From Guadua angustifolia (lineage: Eukaryota; Streptophyta; Magnoliopsida; Poales; Poaceae), in NCBI GenBank assembly GCA_036346375.1, contig CM070515.1:20792423-20856422 (forward strand): a stretch of DNA of 64,000 bases, read 5' to 3'. A program made the position numbers and the translations under genes. This document shows positions 45,048-56,540 of this stretch, one piece after another (the stretch's first letter is position 1; every line of letters begins with the position of its first letter). Under the pieces are notes generated by a model. The model did not search any database, had not been told where the DNA came from, and saw only the letters and a program-made list of their open reading frames with translations.

Positions 45048-48000
45048 CAAGGATTAAATTTTCGTTTGAACAAAAATTTCGTCAACCCTCGAAATCCAAA
45101 ATTTCGGCCGAAATTTCAGAATTTCGGCCGGAGGAGATTCAAAATTCAAATTTCAAAATTCAAATCCGGTTTGATTCCCACCGAAATTACCCGAAATTCG
45201 CCGAAAATCACCCGAAATTCGCCGAAAAATCCCGAAATTTCGGTCAAATTGAACTGACTGAAAATTGGTTCAAACGATATCGAAAAATTTTGAAATTTTT
45301 TTGTAGGTTCCTGACACCTTAGACATGTTCTCATAAAAATTTCAGATGATTATCAGATCTGTGCAATTTTAAAAAATTCAAACACTGATACTATGTAGAT
45401 GAAACGTTGATTGGCAAGTTTGAACCGGATGAAAAATAGTACAAACGATGTTAGAAAGTTTTGAAATTTTTTATGGAGATTCCTAACATATTTATGATAT
45501 ATCTGGAAAAATTTCAGATGATTATCAAATGTGAGCAATTTTTAAAAATTCAAACACAGAGAGAGTTGAAAACTAGTACTTTGAATGTCAGAATTTTTAT
45601 AAGTTCCTGGAGAAATATTTTGAGCTGAAAATTTTACATAAGAATCCTTAGCTCAAATGAATTTCAAAAACAAAATTTCAAAAAGTTATAAAAATATTTG
45701 GATTGCCTGATAAATCCAAAACATAAATATGTACAATCTAAATTTCAAAAAGTATAATCAAGAAATAAAAGAATAACAAAAATGAAATCTAAAGCAAATA
45801 AAATTAGAAAATCATGGATAATCTTGAGAATAACCTGGAATCCCAATTTGAAATGATAAAATGTTATATCCAACATTGATGCTTAAAATCCAAACTCATT
45901 TATTGCACCAAGACTAGAAATAGTAGCATTGTCAGAATTAAATGAAAATAATGATGACTTATCTCCAGCTAAAAATTTTATATTATCTTCTCAAGCCATT
46001 AATTCACCTACAGTAAAACTTTCATAAATTAATAAATTATTTTAGAATATTTAAAAATTAAAAAACAGAGAGAATTGAAAATTAGTACTCTGAATGTCAG
46101 AATTTTTATAAATTCCTGGAATAATATTTGGAGCTAAAAATTTTAAATAAGGATCCTTAGGTGAAATAAACTTGAAAAACAAATTTTCGAAAAGTTTACA
46201 AAATATTTTAATTGTCTAATAAATCAAAATCCGAAATCTGAAAACTGTTCCGAGCAGATTTTGGCACATAAGTTCAGTGCTTACCACGTTCATAGATTTT
46301 ATTGAGCAAACAAATAAGGTTGAAATTTTTTGAAACTTTTATAGAATGGTACTGAGGAAATTATTAATCTTTCATAAAAGTTTTAGATGATGATCACACT
46401 GGAGAAAATTTAAAAAAATCTAACAAATTTACTGTCCCAATTATGTCCATTCTGTTTTTGATTTTTTAAAGATAACAAATGATGTTAAATTATTTTTAAA
46501 ATTTTTTTCTATGATCCCAAACAACAAGGAATGGTACCATAATTTTTCCAGATGATGACCAGGCTTGTAAAGTTTTTTAAAAAGATGACAGTGTTTCTGC
46601 CCAAAGTTTAAAAAATCTCAAAAAATTAGTTTTTCATCAAATTTTAATGTAGCAAGACTTTGTTAAGGGTTATTGGACCTATTCCGTTCAAATCCGGCCA
46701 AAAAATTTGAAAATCCGGACTCAAAACACGAAATTTCGCCGAAATTTGCTCGAATTTCGCCGAAATTTCCCGAAATTACTGTAGCAGTTACTGTAGCAAA
46801 TCAAATTTTTTTTAAAATTTTGAATTTGGCCGGTAGATATAAATTCGGGGGAGGGGGGGGGGCCGAAAATTCGGCGAATTTCGGCCGAATTTCGCTGAAA
46901 ATTCTATCCCTGCATATGGGATGCACCGTGCGTGCCAGTCACTTCACCTGCTGGCACACATACAGCAGCTGATTAGACTAACGCACTAGCAAACGTCCAG
47001 AAGACCAGTACTGGTCGGCTGAGGTAAGGCCAGCAGGTTACGATACCCGCAATCAGGGTTCAAATTTTCGCCGAAATTCGGCAAAATTTTGGATTTTGGA
47101 CCCTCCGAGATTTCATAAGCCGGGTAAATTCAAAAAATCAAAAAAAAATAAAAAATGCTACAGTAATTTCGGAAATTTCAGATTTTTAATCCGGATTTTG
47201 AATTTTGAGCACCGGATTTGGTCCAATAACCTACTAGAAAGTGATCTTCCATGAAAATTTGATGAAAAACTAATTTTTTGAGTTTTTTTAAATTTTAGGC
47301 AGAAACACTGTTAGATTTTAAAAAAAATTTAAAAGCTTTATAATGATATGAAAAATTTATGGTACCATCCATAGTAGTTTGGGATCATAGAAAAAAAATT
47401 TAAAATAATTTAACATCATTTTTTATCTTTAAAAAATCAAAAACAGAATGGACATAATTGGGACAGTAAACTTGTTAGATTTTTCTAAATTTTTTCGTGT
47501 GTGATCATCATCTAAAAAGTTTATGACAGATTAATAATTTCCTCAGTACCATTTTATAAAATTTTCAAAAATTTTTAACTTTCTTTATTTGCTGAATAAA
47601 ATCTATGAATGCAGTAAGCACTGAACTTAATTTGTTGTATTATATTTCAAAAATCAAACAGAGAAAGAACATAAATGGTACTGTGCCTTCTATGAATTTT
47701 ATAAATTCGCTGGAGCGTGATCATGATTCAAAATTTTTATGAGATATTAACCATTTCCTTGTCACCCTTATGTAAAATTGTTAAAAAATTTAAACCTTTC
47801 TTATTGCTAAAGTAAATCTATTATTGATCATCGGCCTTTTAACAGGATAGTACCACTGTTCGAATTTTTAAAAATTCATGACACCTGATCATCATATGAA
47901 AATTTTATGATAATATTACAGATGTGTCAGAACCATCCAGAAAAATGTTCAACATTTTATAACCTCGTTTGTTCTAATTTTCATTCGGATGAAACTTGCC

Positions 48001-48462
48001 GCTCAGCGCTTTACCGAGACAGTACCAATGTTTGAATTTTTTAAAATTCCTCACATTTTATCATCATCTTAAATTTTTACATAAATATCATAAATATTTC
48101 AGGAATCTTCACAAAAAATTTCAAAATTTTCTAACATCGTTTGTACTATTTTTCATCCGCTTCAAACTTGCCGATCAACGTTTCATCTACATAGTATCAA
48201 TGTTTGAATTTTGAAAATTTCCACAAACCTGATAATCCCCTGAAATTTTTATGATAATATCTCTAATTTGTCAGGAACCTACAAAAAAATTTCAAAATTT
48301 TTTGACATCGTTTGAACCAATTTTCAGTCAGTACAATTTGGGCGAAATTTCGGTACCAAACAAACCGGATTTGAATTTTGCTTTTTGAATTTTGAATGTA
48401 CTCCGGCCGAATTTCGGATTTCGGAGGGGTCCAAAATTTTCTTCAAAACGAAAAGTTTAACC
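45048..48462. repeat. Large AT-rich inverted repeat (foldback)
   Basis: The left arm (about 45048-46915) and right arm (about 47060-48462) are inverted copies. For example, GAAAATTGGTTCAAACGAT at 45259 reappears inverted near 48306, and ATGTAGATGAAACGTTGAT at 45394 appears inverted near 48175. Both arms are built from a loosely tandem unit of about 160-180 bp ('caaacgatgt.agaaa.ttttgaaatttttt...ttcctga'). The outer and inner ends are rich in 'cgaaatttcggccgaaatttc' phrases. The spacer (about 46916-47059) is short and of ordinary composition. The left arm is about 0.45 kb longer because it holds a block (45780-46260) homologous to 1440-1960. No gene lies inside. Confidence 0.8.
46844..46862. 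repeat. Poly-G tract
   Basis: A G-run broken by a single A, at the inner end of the left arm of the inverted repeat, is the kind of tract prone to length errors in assemblies. Confidence 0.8.
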
Positions 48463-50792
48463 TGCCCGCAATAGCGCTCTACAACTGGCAAGCCCAACTT
48501 GCCCAAAAAGTAATATTCTCCCCCAATCACTTGATGTTGCATTGGGGTGTATACTTGACCAAGATCGATCGATCTAGCAGATAGTTATTATTATATCTAT
48601 CCAAGAATTAAGCTAGGCGGCTAACTAAGGCTCTTTTTATACGTTGATACTAATCTAAAATCAATCCTTAATGAAGAAAAAACTCAGTGACATTTCATTT
48701 TTAGTTATATAGAGGTTTATGTTTTCTTAAACCAGTTAAGGCCTGAACTTTTAAACTATAGAAAAAGCCTAACCAAATAGAGTTTAAGATAAATAGCCAA
48801 TATGCTAAGTAGGTAGCTAGCTCCCTTTTCTGAATTAATTAATTTACTGTTGCTGTCGATCTTGGATTAGGACGGCTGCAAGTTGCGGCGAGATCCAAAC
48901 ACTGCAGCCGGTAGTGCAAACTGACCCATCACTCGTGAGCTCGGCCGACAGCATTCGATACCCTGCGACCGAAAACAAAACCAGATTATTTTCTGCCTTT
49001 CCTGAACTGGTCCAGCGCGGTCCGTCGATCTCGTGCCCTGGAGCAACTTGCGCCACCCGTGCACGGCCGACTAACAAAAGGAGCTGAGATGCTCGCTAGC
49101 CGGTTCAATTCTCTCCGTGTAAGCTCCTGTGCTGGCGCGTGTGTAATCAACGCATCAGATACTATTTCACCTGCAAACTAATCGGCTGTCTCTTGAAATA
49201 ATCTGGGATTTTGTTCGTATTGCAACTGGATTTCCAAAGCTTGTGCATTTTAAGCTTCATTTTTTCGATAAAGGAAGCTATTATTAATCTTAGTAAATTA
49301 CATCAAGGTGATACAATTATACTAAGAAGACTCCCGGTCTCTACACAGCTAGGGTGTACACAGCCAAACACACACGCAAAAAAAAAGACAAAGGAACCGT
49401 CTTGGCAAGCTATATCACGTAATATTGTCTTCAAGGCTATCTACCATCATAGCAACACTTGGACCGCGATAAAAGCTCTCCAATGACAACGCCTCCAAGA
49501 AGGACTCGATACGCACACGCACCGCCATTGCCATGATCCAACCAGACAAACAATTTTTATATGTTCAACTCTATGATGACAGATTCGCGAGCTAGCCAAT
49601 AGGCACACGATCATCAAGTCCATAGAGTGCATCTAAAAAATGAGTTGTGTCGCCTAAGAAAGCGAATCCATGAATCGATGCTAAGATGACATATGTCAAA
49701 AGAAATGTATGAACAACGCTAGTAAGAGATGAAGACGCTGAAGCGAAGAATAGTCACCTAGAGAGTAGTCCCTCATCTCAGCAATGGCGCTGCCACAATA
49801 CGCGTCTGGCGCCCGATGCCGTGCCCTCACTCGCGACAAGAGTGACGCAGCCCAAGGGCACGGGCGATGGCGCAGCTTCCTCCCGCACATCCACTCGCCG
49901 GGCGGCATGGCCACCGACGCGCAAGTATCGTGATATATTTTTTACATTATCTGGAGTCCCCGTCTGCCCGGCCAACTGATAGGCTAAGAATGAAGATGCA
50001 CATGATCGATCGACGGAATTAGAATTACTGAGCTGTGCCCGTGCTACCGACATACTTACAGCATTTCAATCTTCATATAGGTTTCAATGCAAGAACATTT
50101 CGATCGTCTTATAGGTTGGGGATTCGGAGCTGTGCCTGTGCTACAACGACATTGGTACACTTTTCGTCTTTAGGGCCAGCTGTTTGGAGGAGTACCTAGC
50201 TGGTCGGAATTTAGGGTACGTTTGGTTGGAAACCTTATTTTATCAAATTTTCCGTGACAATATGTGGCATGCTATAATTTTTGTGGCCAAGAAATTCTTA
50301 GCCACAAGTACGGCAAAATTTAGCTAGGATTTATGTATACAACATGTGAGACATAAGGCTAAGAAGTGTCGCATGCCATAAGTACGGCAATTAATCAAAC
50401 AATGACTTATAAAAGTTAAGCTCGGCTATTCAAAGTGTGACAAGTTGTGGCTATAAACCAAGCACCCCTTAGCGTAGAGGTAACCCAAAGAGAAACAGGT
50501 CCAGTTTTGTAATTAAGCACCAGCTAGTAGCGGTGCTCTTTAGGCGGATAACCTAAATGTATATTTCTCAATGCAGTCTCACGCGCATTGTGTGCACGCA
50601 TATTACTCTATCCGCAGAAACATGTAGTGTTATAGAATAGTACTAGATAAGTGACCGCGGCGTGCTACACCACGATCATCGCTCCCCTACACAAGCAAAT
50701 CGAGAAATCGCGTGAAACGGTTGAAAGGATATAAACGTAATTACGCTCTTTTTTGCATTTATTTAGGGTCCTTTCACGAAGAATCGTGATTT
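48266..50792 (+). repeat. 2.5-kb tandem duplication, copy A
   Basis: Copy A runs from 'atttgtcaggaacctac' (48266) to 'gaagaatcgtgattt' (50792) and abuts copy B. It contains the outer end of the inverted-repeat arm, non-coding sequence, an ATG-less minus-strand frame (48844-49077, including GPRWTSSGKAENN, not recognised), a stretch near 49262-49390 resembling a reverse-oriented element tail, and a Tourist-like MITE. Long stretches match copy B exactly, with small clustered differences. Confidence 0.92.
50214..50468. mobile_element. Tourist-like MITE, 255 bp (copy A)
   Basis: GGGTACGTTTGGTT at the left is roughly inverted at the right (AACCAAGCACCCC). TTA is duplicated on both sides (50211-50213 and 50469-50471). 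TTA targets and GGGTGCGTTTGG-like ends are typical of PIF/Harbinger MITEs in grasses. Confidence 0.75.
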
Positions 50793-53295
50793 GTCAGGAA
50801 CCTACAAAAAATTTCAAAATTTTTGACATCGTTTGAACCAATTTTCATCGGTACAATTTGGTAAAATTTCGTACCAAACAAACCGGATTTGAATTTTGCT
50901 TTTGAATTTTGAATGTACTCGGCGAATTTCGGATTTCGGAGGGGTCCAAAATTTTCTTCAAAACGAAAAGTTTAACCTGCCCGCAATAGCGCTCTACAAC
51001 TGGCAAGCCCAACTTGCCCAAAAAGTAATATTCTCCCCCAATCACTTGATGTTGCATTGGGGTGTATACTTGACCAAGATCGATCGATCTAGCAGATAGT
51101 TATTATTATATCTATCCAAGAATTAAGCTAGGCGGCTAACTAAGGCTCTTTTTATACGTTGATACTAATCTAAAATCAATCCTTAATGAAGAAAAAAACT
51201 CAGTGACATTTCATTTTTAGTTATATAGAGGTTTATGTTTTCTTAAACCAGTTAAGGCCTGAACTTTTAAACTATAGAAAAAGCCTAACCAAATAGAGTT
51301 TAAGATAAATAGCCAATATGCTAAGTAGGTAGCTAGCTCCCTTTTCTGAATTAATTAATTTACTGTTGCTGTCGATCTTGGATTAGGACGGCTGCAAGTT
51401 GCGGCGAGATCCAAACACTGCAGCCGGTAGTGCAAACTGACCCATCACTCGTGAGCTCGGCCGACAGCATTCGATACCCTGCGACCGAAAACAAAACCAG
51501 ATTATTTTCTGCCTTTCCTGAACTGGTCCAGCGCGGTCCGTCGATCTCGTGCCCTGGAGCAACTTGCGCCACCCGTGCACGGCCGACTAACAAAAGGAGC
51601 TGAGATGCTCGCTAGCCGGTTCAATTCTCTCCGTGTAAGCTCCTGTGCTGGCGCGTGTGTAATCAACGCATCAGATACTATTTCACCTGCAAACTAATCG
51701 GCTGTCTCTTGAAATAATCTGGGATTTTGTTCGTATTGCAACTGGATTTCCAAAGCTTGTGCATTTTAAGCTTCATTTTTTCGATAAAGGAAGTTATTAT
51801 TAATCTTAGTAAATTACATCAAGGTGATCTGATTATACTAAAGAAGACTCGTCTCTACACAATGCAGGGTGTCTGCCAAACACACACACAAAAAAAAAAA
51901 GACAAAGGAACCGTCTTGGCAAGCTATATCACGTAATATTGTCTTCAAGGCTATCTACCATCATAGCAACACTTGGACCGCGATAAAAGCTCTCCAATGA
52001 CAACGCCTCCAAGAAGGACTCGTCGCTGCACGCACCGCCATTGCCATGATCCAACCAGACAAACAATTTTTATATGTTCAACTCTATGATGACAGATTCG
52101 CGAGCTAGCCAATAGGCACACGATCATCAAGTCCATAGAGTGCATCTAAAAATGAGTTGTGTCGCCTAAGCGAATCCATGAATCGATGCTAAGATGACAT
52201 ATGTCAAAAGAAATGTATGAACAACGCTAGTAAGAGATGAAAACGAAGCGAAGAATAGTCACCTAGAGAGTAGTCCCTCATCTCAGCAATGGCGCTGCCT
52301 CACTGCTGTGCGACGGCGCCCGATGCGTGCCCTCACTCTGCACAGTAGTGACGCAGCCCAAGGGCACGGCGATGGCGCAGCTTCCTCCCGGCACATCCAC
52401 TCGGCCGGCGGCATGGCCACTCGACGCGCAAGTATCGCATATTTTTTTACATTATCTGGAGTCCCCGTCTGCCCGGCCAACTGATAGGCTAAGAATGAAG
52501 ATGCACATGATCGATCGACGGAATTAGAATTACTGAGCTGTGCCCGTGCTACCGACATACTTACAGCATTTCAATCTTCATATAGGTTTCAATGCAAGAA
52601 CATTTCGATCGTCTTATAGGTTGGGGATTCGGAGCTGTGCCTGTGCTACAACGACATTGGTACACTTTTCGTCTTTAGGGCCAGCTGTTTGGAGGAGTAC
52701 CTAGCTGGTCGGAATTTAGGGTACGTTTGGTTGGAAACCTTATTTTATCAAATTTTCCGTGACAATATGTGGCATGCTATAATTTTTGTGGCCAAGAAAT
52801 TCTTAGCCACAAGTACGGCAAAATTTAGCTAGGATTTATGTATACAACATGTGAGACATAAGGCTAAGAAGTGTCGCATGCCATAAGTACGGCAATTAAT
52901 CAAACAATGACTTATAAAAGTTAAGCTCGGCTATTCAAAGTGTGACAAGTTGTGGCTATAAACCAAGCACCCCTTAGCGTAGAGGTAACCCAAAGAGAAA
53001 CAGGTCCAGTTTTGTAATTAAGCACCAGCTAGTAGCGGTGCTCTTTAGGCGGATAACCTAAATGTATATTTCTCAATGCAGTCTCACGCGCATTGTGTGC
53101 ACGCATATTACTCTATCCGCAGAAACATGTAGTGTTATAGAATAGTACTAGATAAGTGACATGGCGTGCTACACCACGATCATCGCTCCCTACACAAGCA
53201 AATCGAGAAATCGCGTGAAACGGTTGAAAGGATATAAACGTAATTACGCTCTTTTTTGCATTTATTTAGGGTCCTTTCACGAAGAATCTGTGATT
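50789..53295 (+). repeat. 2.5-kb tandem duplication, copy B
   Basis: Second copy of 48266-50792, in the same orientation, with the junction at the microhomology 'gattt'. Differences cluster in short patches, for example 50848-50935 against 48331-48420, 51840-51890 against 49320-49380, and 52300-52370 against 49780-49850. Hundreds of bases between the patches are identical. The minus-strand frame recurs at 51360-51593. Confidence 0.92.
52719..52973. mobile_element. Tourist-like MITE, 255 bp (copy B)
   Basis: Copy of 50214-50468 brought along by the tandem duplication, with TTA at 52716-52718 and 52974-52976. Confidence 0.75.
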
Positions 53296-53410
53296 TTACT
53301 TAACTGAAAGGTCCTTTTTGTAAAAAACGGTTAAAAGTATCTAAACGTAATTACGTGTTTTTTGCATTTATCTGGAGTCCTTTCACAAAGGATTCACGAT
53401 TTCGCTGAAT
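53214..53410 (+). repeat. Two diverged tandem units of about 115 bp
   Basis: 'acggttgaaaggatataaacgtaattacg...tttgcatttatttagggtcctttcac' (53220) is followed by 'acggttaaaagtatctaaacgtaattacg...tttgcatttatctggagtcctttcac' (53330). The pattern resembles the 'tttaggtcc' phrases of the Helitron at 20261, but no Helitron end is visible. Confidence 0.6.
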
Positions 53411-53948
53411 CGAAAAGTCCTTTTCATGTTATGCCGGTCCGACACGATCCACTTCGTGTCGGATCGGGTTTCGAACTGTGCCGTGCCCGCCGTATCTCGA
53501 GCCGATCCAAAAACTTCGGCCCGAGCGCTCACCTCTATTCCCGACCGAGCTTCAGGCTCACTGGCTGAGCGCTCGGGTTAACATGATAATAATTTCTTGT
53601 CATGTTGATCAAACGGCTCGACCGGAGAGAGAGTTTACAGAGTTGCACCCAAAAGCGAGTTCAGAGGAAGTACGGCCACACGATTCTGAAACTGTACGCC
53701 CAGATCGAGAACCACCCAGATTTGGGACCGAGTATTGTCTACCTATAAACAGCCCTCTACATGCAGGATGCCGCCGTGGTTATTGGGGTTACAGGTCGTT
53801 ACTGCTCTGGATCATCAGTACGTCGACGTAGCTTATCTGAAACAGCTCTCGGCATAATAACCAGCTTGTGGCCTAGGTTCGTGCTTGCGACTTAAGCACG
53901 AATAAACGGACGAAACATCTTGCACCTTCTTCTCCACGCCCTTCTCTT
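53411..53948. other. Downstream region of the J-protein gene
   Basis: No gene. A short palindrome (CCGACACGATCCACTTCGTGTCGG, 53439-53462) is the main structure. The 3' UTR and polyadenylation site of the J-protein gene should lie here on the minus strand, but no clear AATAAA was identified. Confidence 0.5.
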
Positions 53949-55537
53949 CTACTTTCTTCCAGCCCTTCCGATCTTGGACGACTTTCCAGCGTCATCCTGC
54001 TGCAAGTAAACAGATACAGAAACGCAGAATTCTAGTGAGTCCATCGGAATGTCATGTACGGAGGAGTTGGCTCCTAGCTTAGTGATCAGCTTTTCGATAA
54101 GTTTCTCATGGACGGGAATCCAATGCATCGAGACAAGCGGCCAGGGCGCGCGTCAGAAATCTCTAAATATTGCCGGAGGAGGCTGAGGACGATCGACAAG
54201 GAACCCGTTCCACATATATGGTCCTGATTGGCCCAGGTCCTTAATTTCATGCCGCTAAAACCTAACTAACCATGCATTTGGCTATGTGATCAGCGATTGG
54301 TATCATATATTCCATATGCGACAGTTTGTACTGCCCGCCGGACAAGCTCCACTTGTCGGAAAGCGACACGCAAAAGTTGAAAGCCTAAGTTAACCATTTC
54401 AGATCGCCAGATGACGCACGGTCCAGTGTCCAGGAGCATCTGTATGTACAGGAATGGCTAGTCCTAGGCCAATGTTTACAGGTCATAACTCGTAAGCAGC
54501 TTAGAAGGGACACGCACGATTAGTGTGCTGGTCTCATCGCATCACAGAGAAAGAAACTACTGTAATTTGGGTGGGCCCATGCACGTACGTACCCCGGAGC
54601 TGAAGGACGTCGTCGACGACGGCCTGGACGACCGCGCGTAGGCGTCCGGTCTCAGGAAGAGCTCCTCGAACTGCCTCTGCAGATCCTCCAAGCTCTCCCC
54701 CTTGCCATTTTCCTGTGAAAGTACATGTCGAATTCAATGTCAACTTTGAATTCATGGAGTAGAATCTAACGGGATCTGATTGTCCAGATAAAAAAAAAGC
54801 AAGTTCTTACGTGTGGGCCTGTTTGGTTCATTGCGTCGAGGATGTCGCCGAGTATCTCGCCTGCACCCTGTGGACAGATTGACATGGAGAACAGAGCAAT
54901 CGGCAAAGAGAACGACCGCGGATTGGAACATCTCACCGTCGATCAATATATAAAAATGGAAAAAAGAATAAAGAAAAGTGAAAAGGCGTACGTCATCGTC
55001 GCCATCGCTGTCGTAGGCTCCAGCGTCGTAGAGGATCCTCTTGTTGGGGTCCGAGAGAACTGTTCAGTTCAAATCACATCACTCTCATTGGTAACAAAAC
55101 AGCCAGACGTTCCACGAGTAGGAATAGAATTCCAACGATTAATGGCGGTAAGGCTCAGCAATAGTATGTGCAGCGTGCACAGGTTGAGAATCGGAAGAAG
55201 ACGACACAGATGATTGATTTACCAGCGTAGGCCCCCTGGATTTTCTGAAACCTAGCCTTCGCCGCCTCCGCGCCCCCGGAGCTCCCCGTGGCGGCGCACT
55301 TGTCCGGGTGCCATTTCTGCCCAAGAGCGCGCAAATAACCAGTGAGCGCCGGGGAGCGGATGCCGAGCCAACAAACAGAGGATTCGAGCAGAGCAAACAG
55401 AAGAGAAGGAACCGATCAAGGACACGGACCATGGCGAGCTTCCGGTAGGCGCTGCGTAGCTCGGCGTCGGAGCAGTCGCTGGCCACGCCGAGCACCGTGT
55501 AGAGGCTGCTGCCGTCCTTCCCTCCACCGCCGGCCAT
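53949..55537 (-). CDS. Small J-domain (DnaJ) co-chaperone, six exons
   Basis: Exons on the minus strand: 55537-55430, 55316-55223, 55059-54992, 54867-54811, 54712-54593 and 53999-53949. All have GT/AG borders and join in frame to 165 residues. The J domain spans about residues 11-75: SLYTVLGVASDCSDAEL, then YRKLAM, then the HPD motif in KWHPDK across exons 1/2, and VLSDPNKRILYD in exon 3. An acidic run (DSDGDDD) follows, then GEILGDILDAMNQTG and SLEDLQRQFEELFL, a Ser-rich stretch and a basic tail ending in RAGRK. J proteins stimulate Hsp70 ATPase through HPD. No signal peptide or zinc-finger region is seen, so a cytosolic/nuclear class-C type is likely. It resembles the short, stress-inducible plant J proteins of about 150-170 residues. 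The ATG at 55537 is the first in frame. The last exon is the least certain. Confidence 0.88.
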
Positions 55538-55624
55538 CGCAACCAGCACTTCTCGGACCAGTAAAACGAGTGTGCGCTGGAGTGTGCTATCAGTGAATGA
55601 AGTGCGCAGTGCATGGGAGCTAGC

Positions 55625-55634
55625 TACTTATAGC
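55625..55634 (-). promoter_or_regulatory. TATA box of the J-protein gene
   Basis: The minus strand reads GCTATAAGTA about 90 bp upstream of the ATG. The hAT element begins about 170 bp further upstream, so only a short native promoter remains attached. Confidence 0.6.
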
Positions 55635-55797
55635 CGCGCGGGGGGGTTGTATTTGACTATTCGCTGCACCTGCACCAGGAATCGCGGAGCCCAAAGTGGC
55701 AACCAGTGCAACTTGCAGCAGGCCGCGATATTTTTGTTGTGCACCGGCGTCGTCCGCGGCATGTGGCCATTGCGTCCGGCTAAAAGGCACAGCGCAG

Positions 55798-55805
55798 GTG
55801 TGGAC
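55798..55805. repeat. hAT target-site duplication GTGTGGAC, left copy
   Basis: GTGTGGAC directly precedes CAGGTCCGTAC and recurs at 59325-59332 after the right terminus. Eight bp is the hAT footprint. Confidence 0.92.
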
Positions 55806-56540
55806 CAGGTCCGTACATGAGGCAGGTGCAGTCTGCCCAACTTCACAGCCCTCACCCCAAATTAGGGACCCATAATTTTTACTTAACTCTTAATTATATA
55901 TACTAATTATTATTCAATCTATGTATTAGCAACAGTTAAATAATAAATATCATTTCATTGTCTTAGCTGAAAACTTTCCATGCTGTGAAGGCCCTAGCAT
56001 GCATGTCGTTTACTTTTCCCAATCACTTTCCCCATTGCACTCACTTTCCCAGGCATTCACTTTCCCCACCTCTCTTTCTTATCTCTCTCCATTTCGTCTT
56101 TGCAGCAGAATGTCTACTAGTTTCTTACGAAAATTAAGTCCTCTTGATTCTCCTCCTAATTAATTCACGATTCCCTCAAAATAATCCCGTTGGTGGCTAT
56201 GAATCTATCCACTGCACTGTCATCTATTTATTTTGTGTTTATTTGTGAGCTCAAGCACTTGAGTTTTCTTCTCACTCTAGTGTTCTTGTTTTGTTCTTGT
56301 ACATCGATTTGGTGTCACTTGGTCGCCGCCGAAGTAGCCCATCCTTGCCGCGCCAGGGCCGCCAGGAGGGATCCACATATGCTGATCAATCAAGTCGATT
56401 CATCCCTTTTCATTTCCACATTGCAAAGTTTGGGACTTTGATATTGTTCATCGGATTTAAATACCTACTATTGTTGTTGTTCCAAGTCTTCTTGTATTCT
56501 GTGCATCTGACCATCTAGGTAGTGTTCCTTTTTTTAAGTT

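Noticed and set aside
48844..49077. Host gene duplicated in tandem with 51360-51593
   Set aside because: The frame lacks an ATG, is short, and matches no family known to me. Kept only as content of the duplication.
55139..55549. Minus-strand 136-codon ORF presented as one protein
   Set aside because: It reads through the first intron of the J-protein gene and starts at GTG. The spliced model with ATG at 55537 fits the family better.
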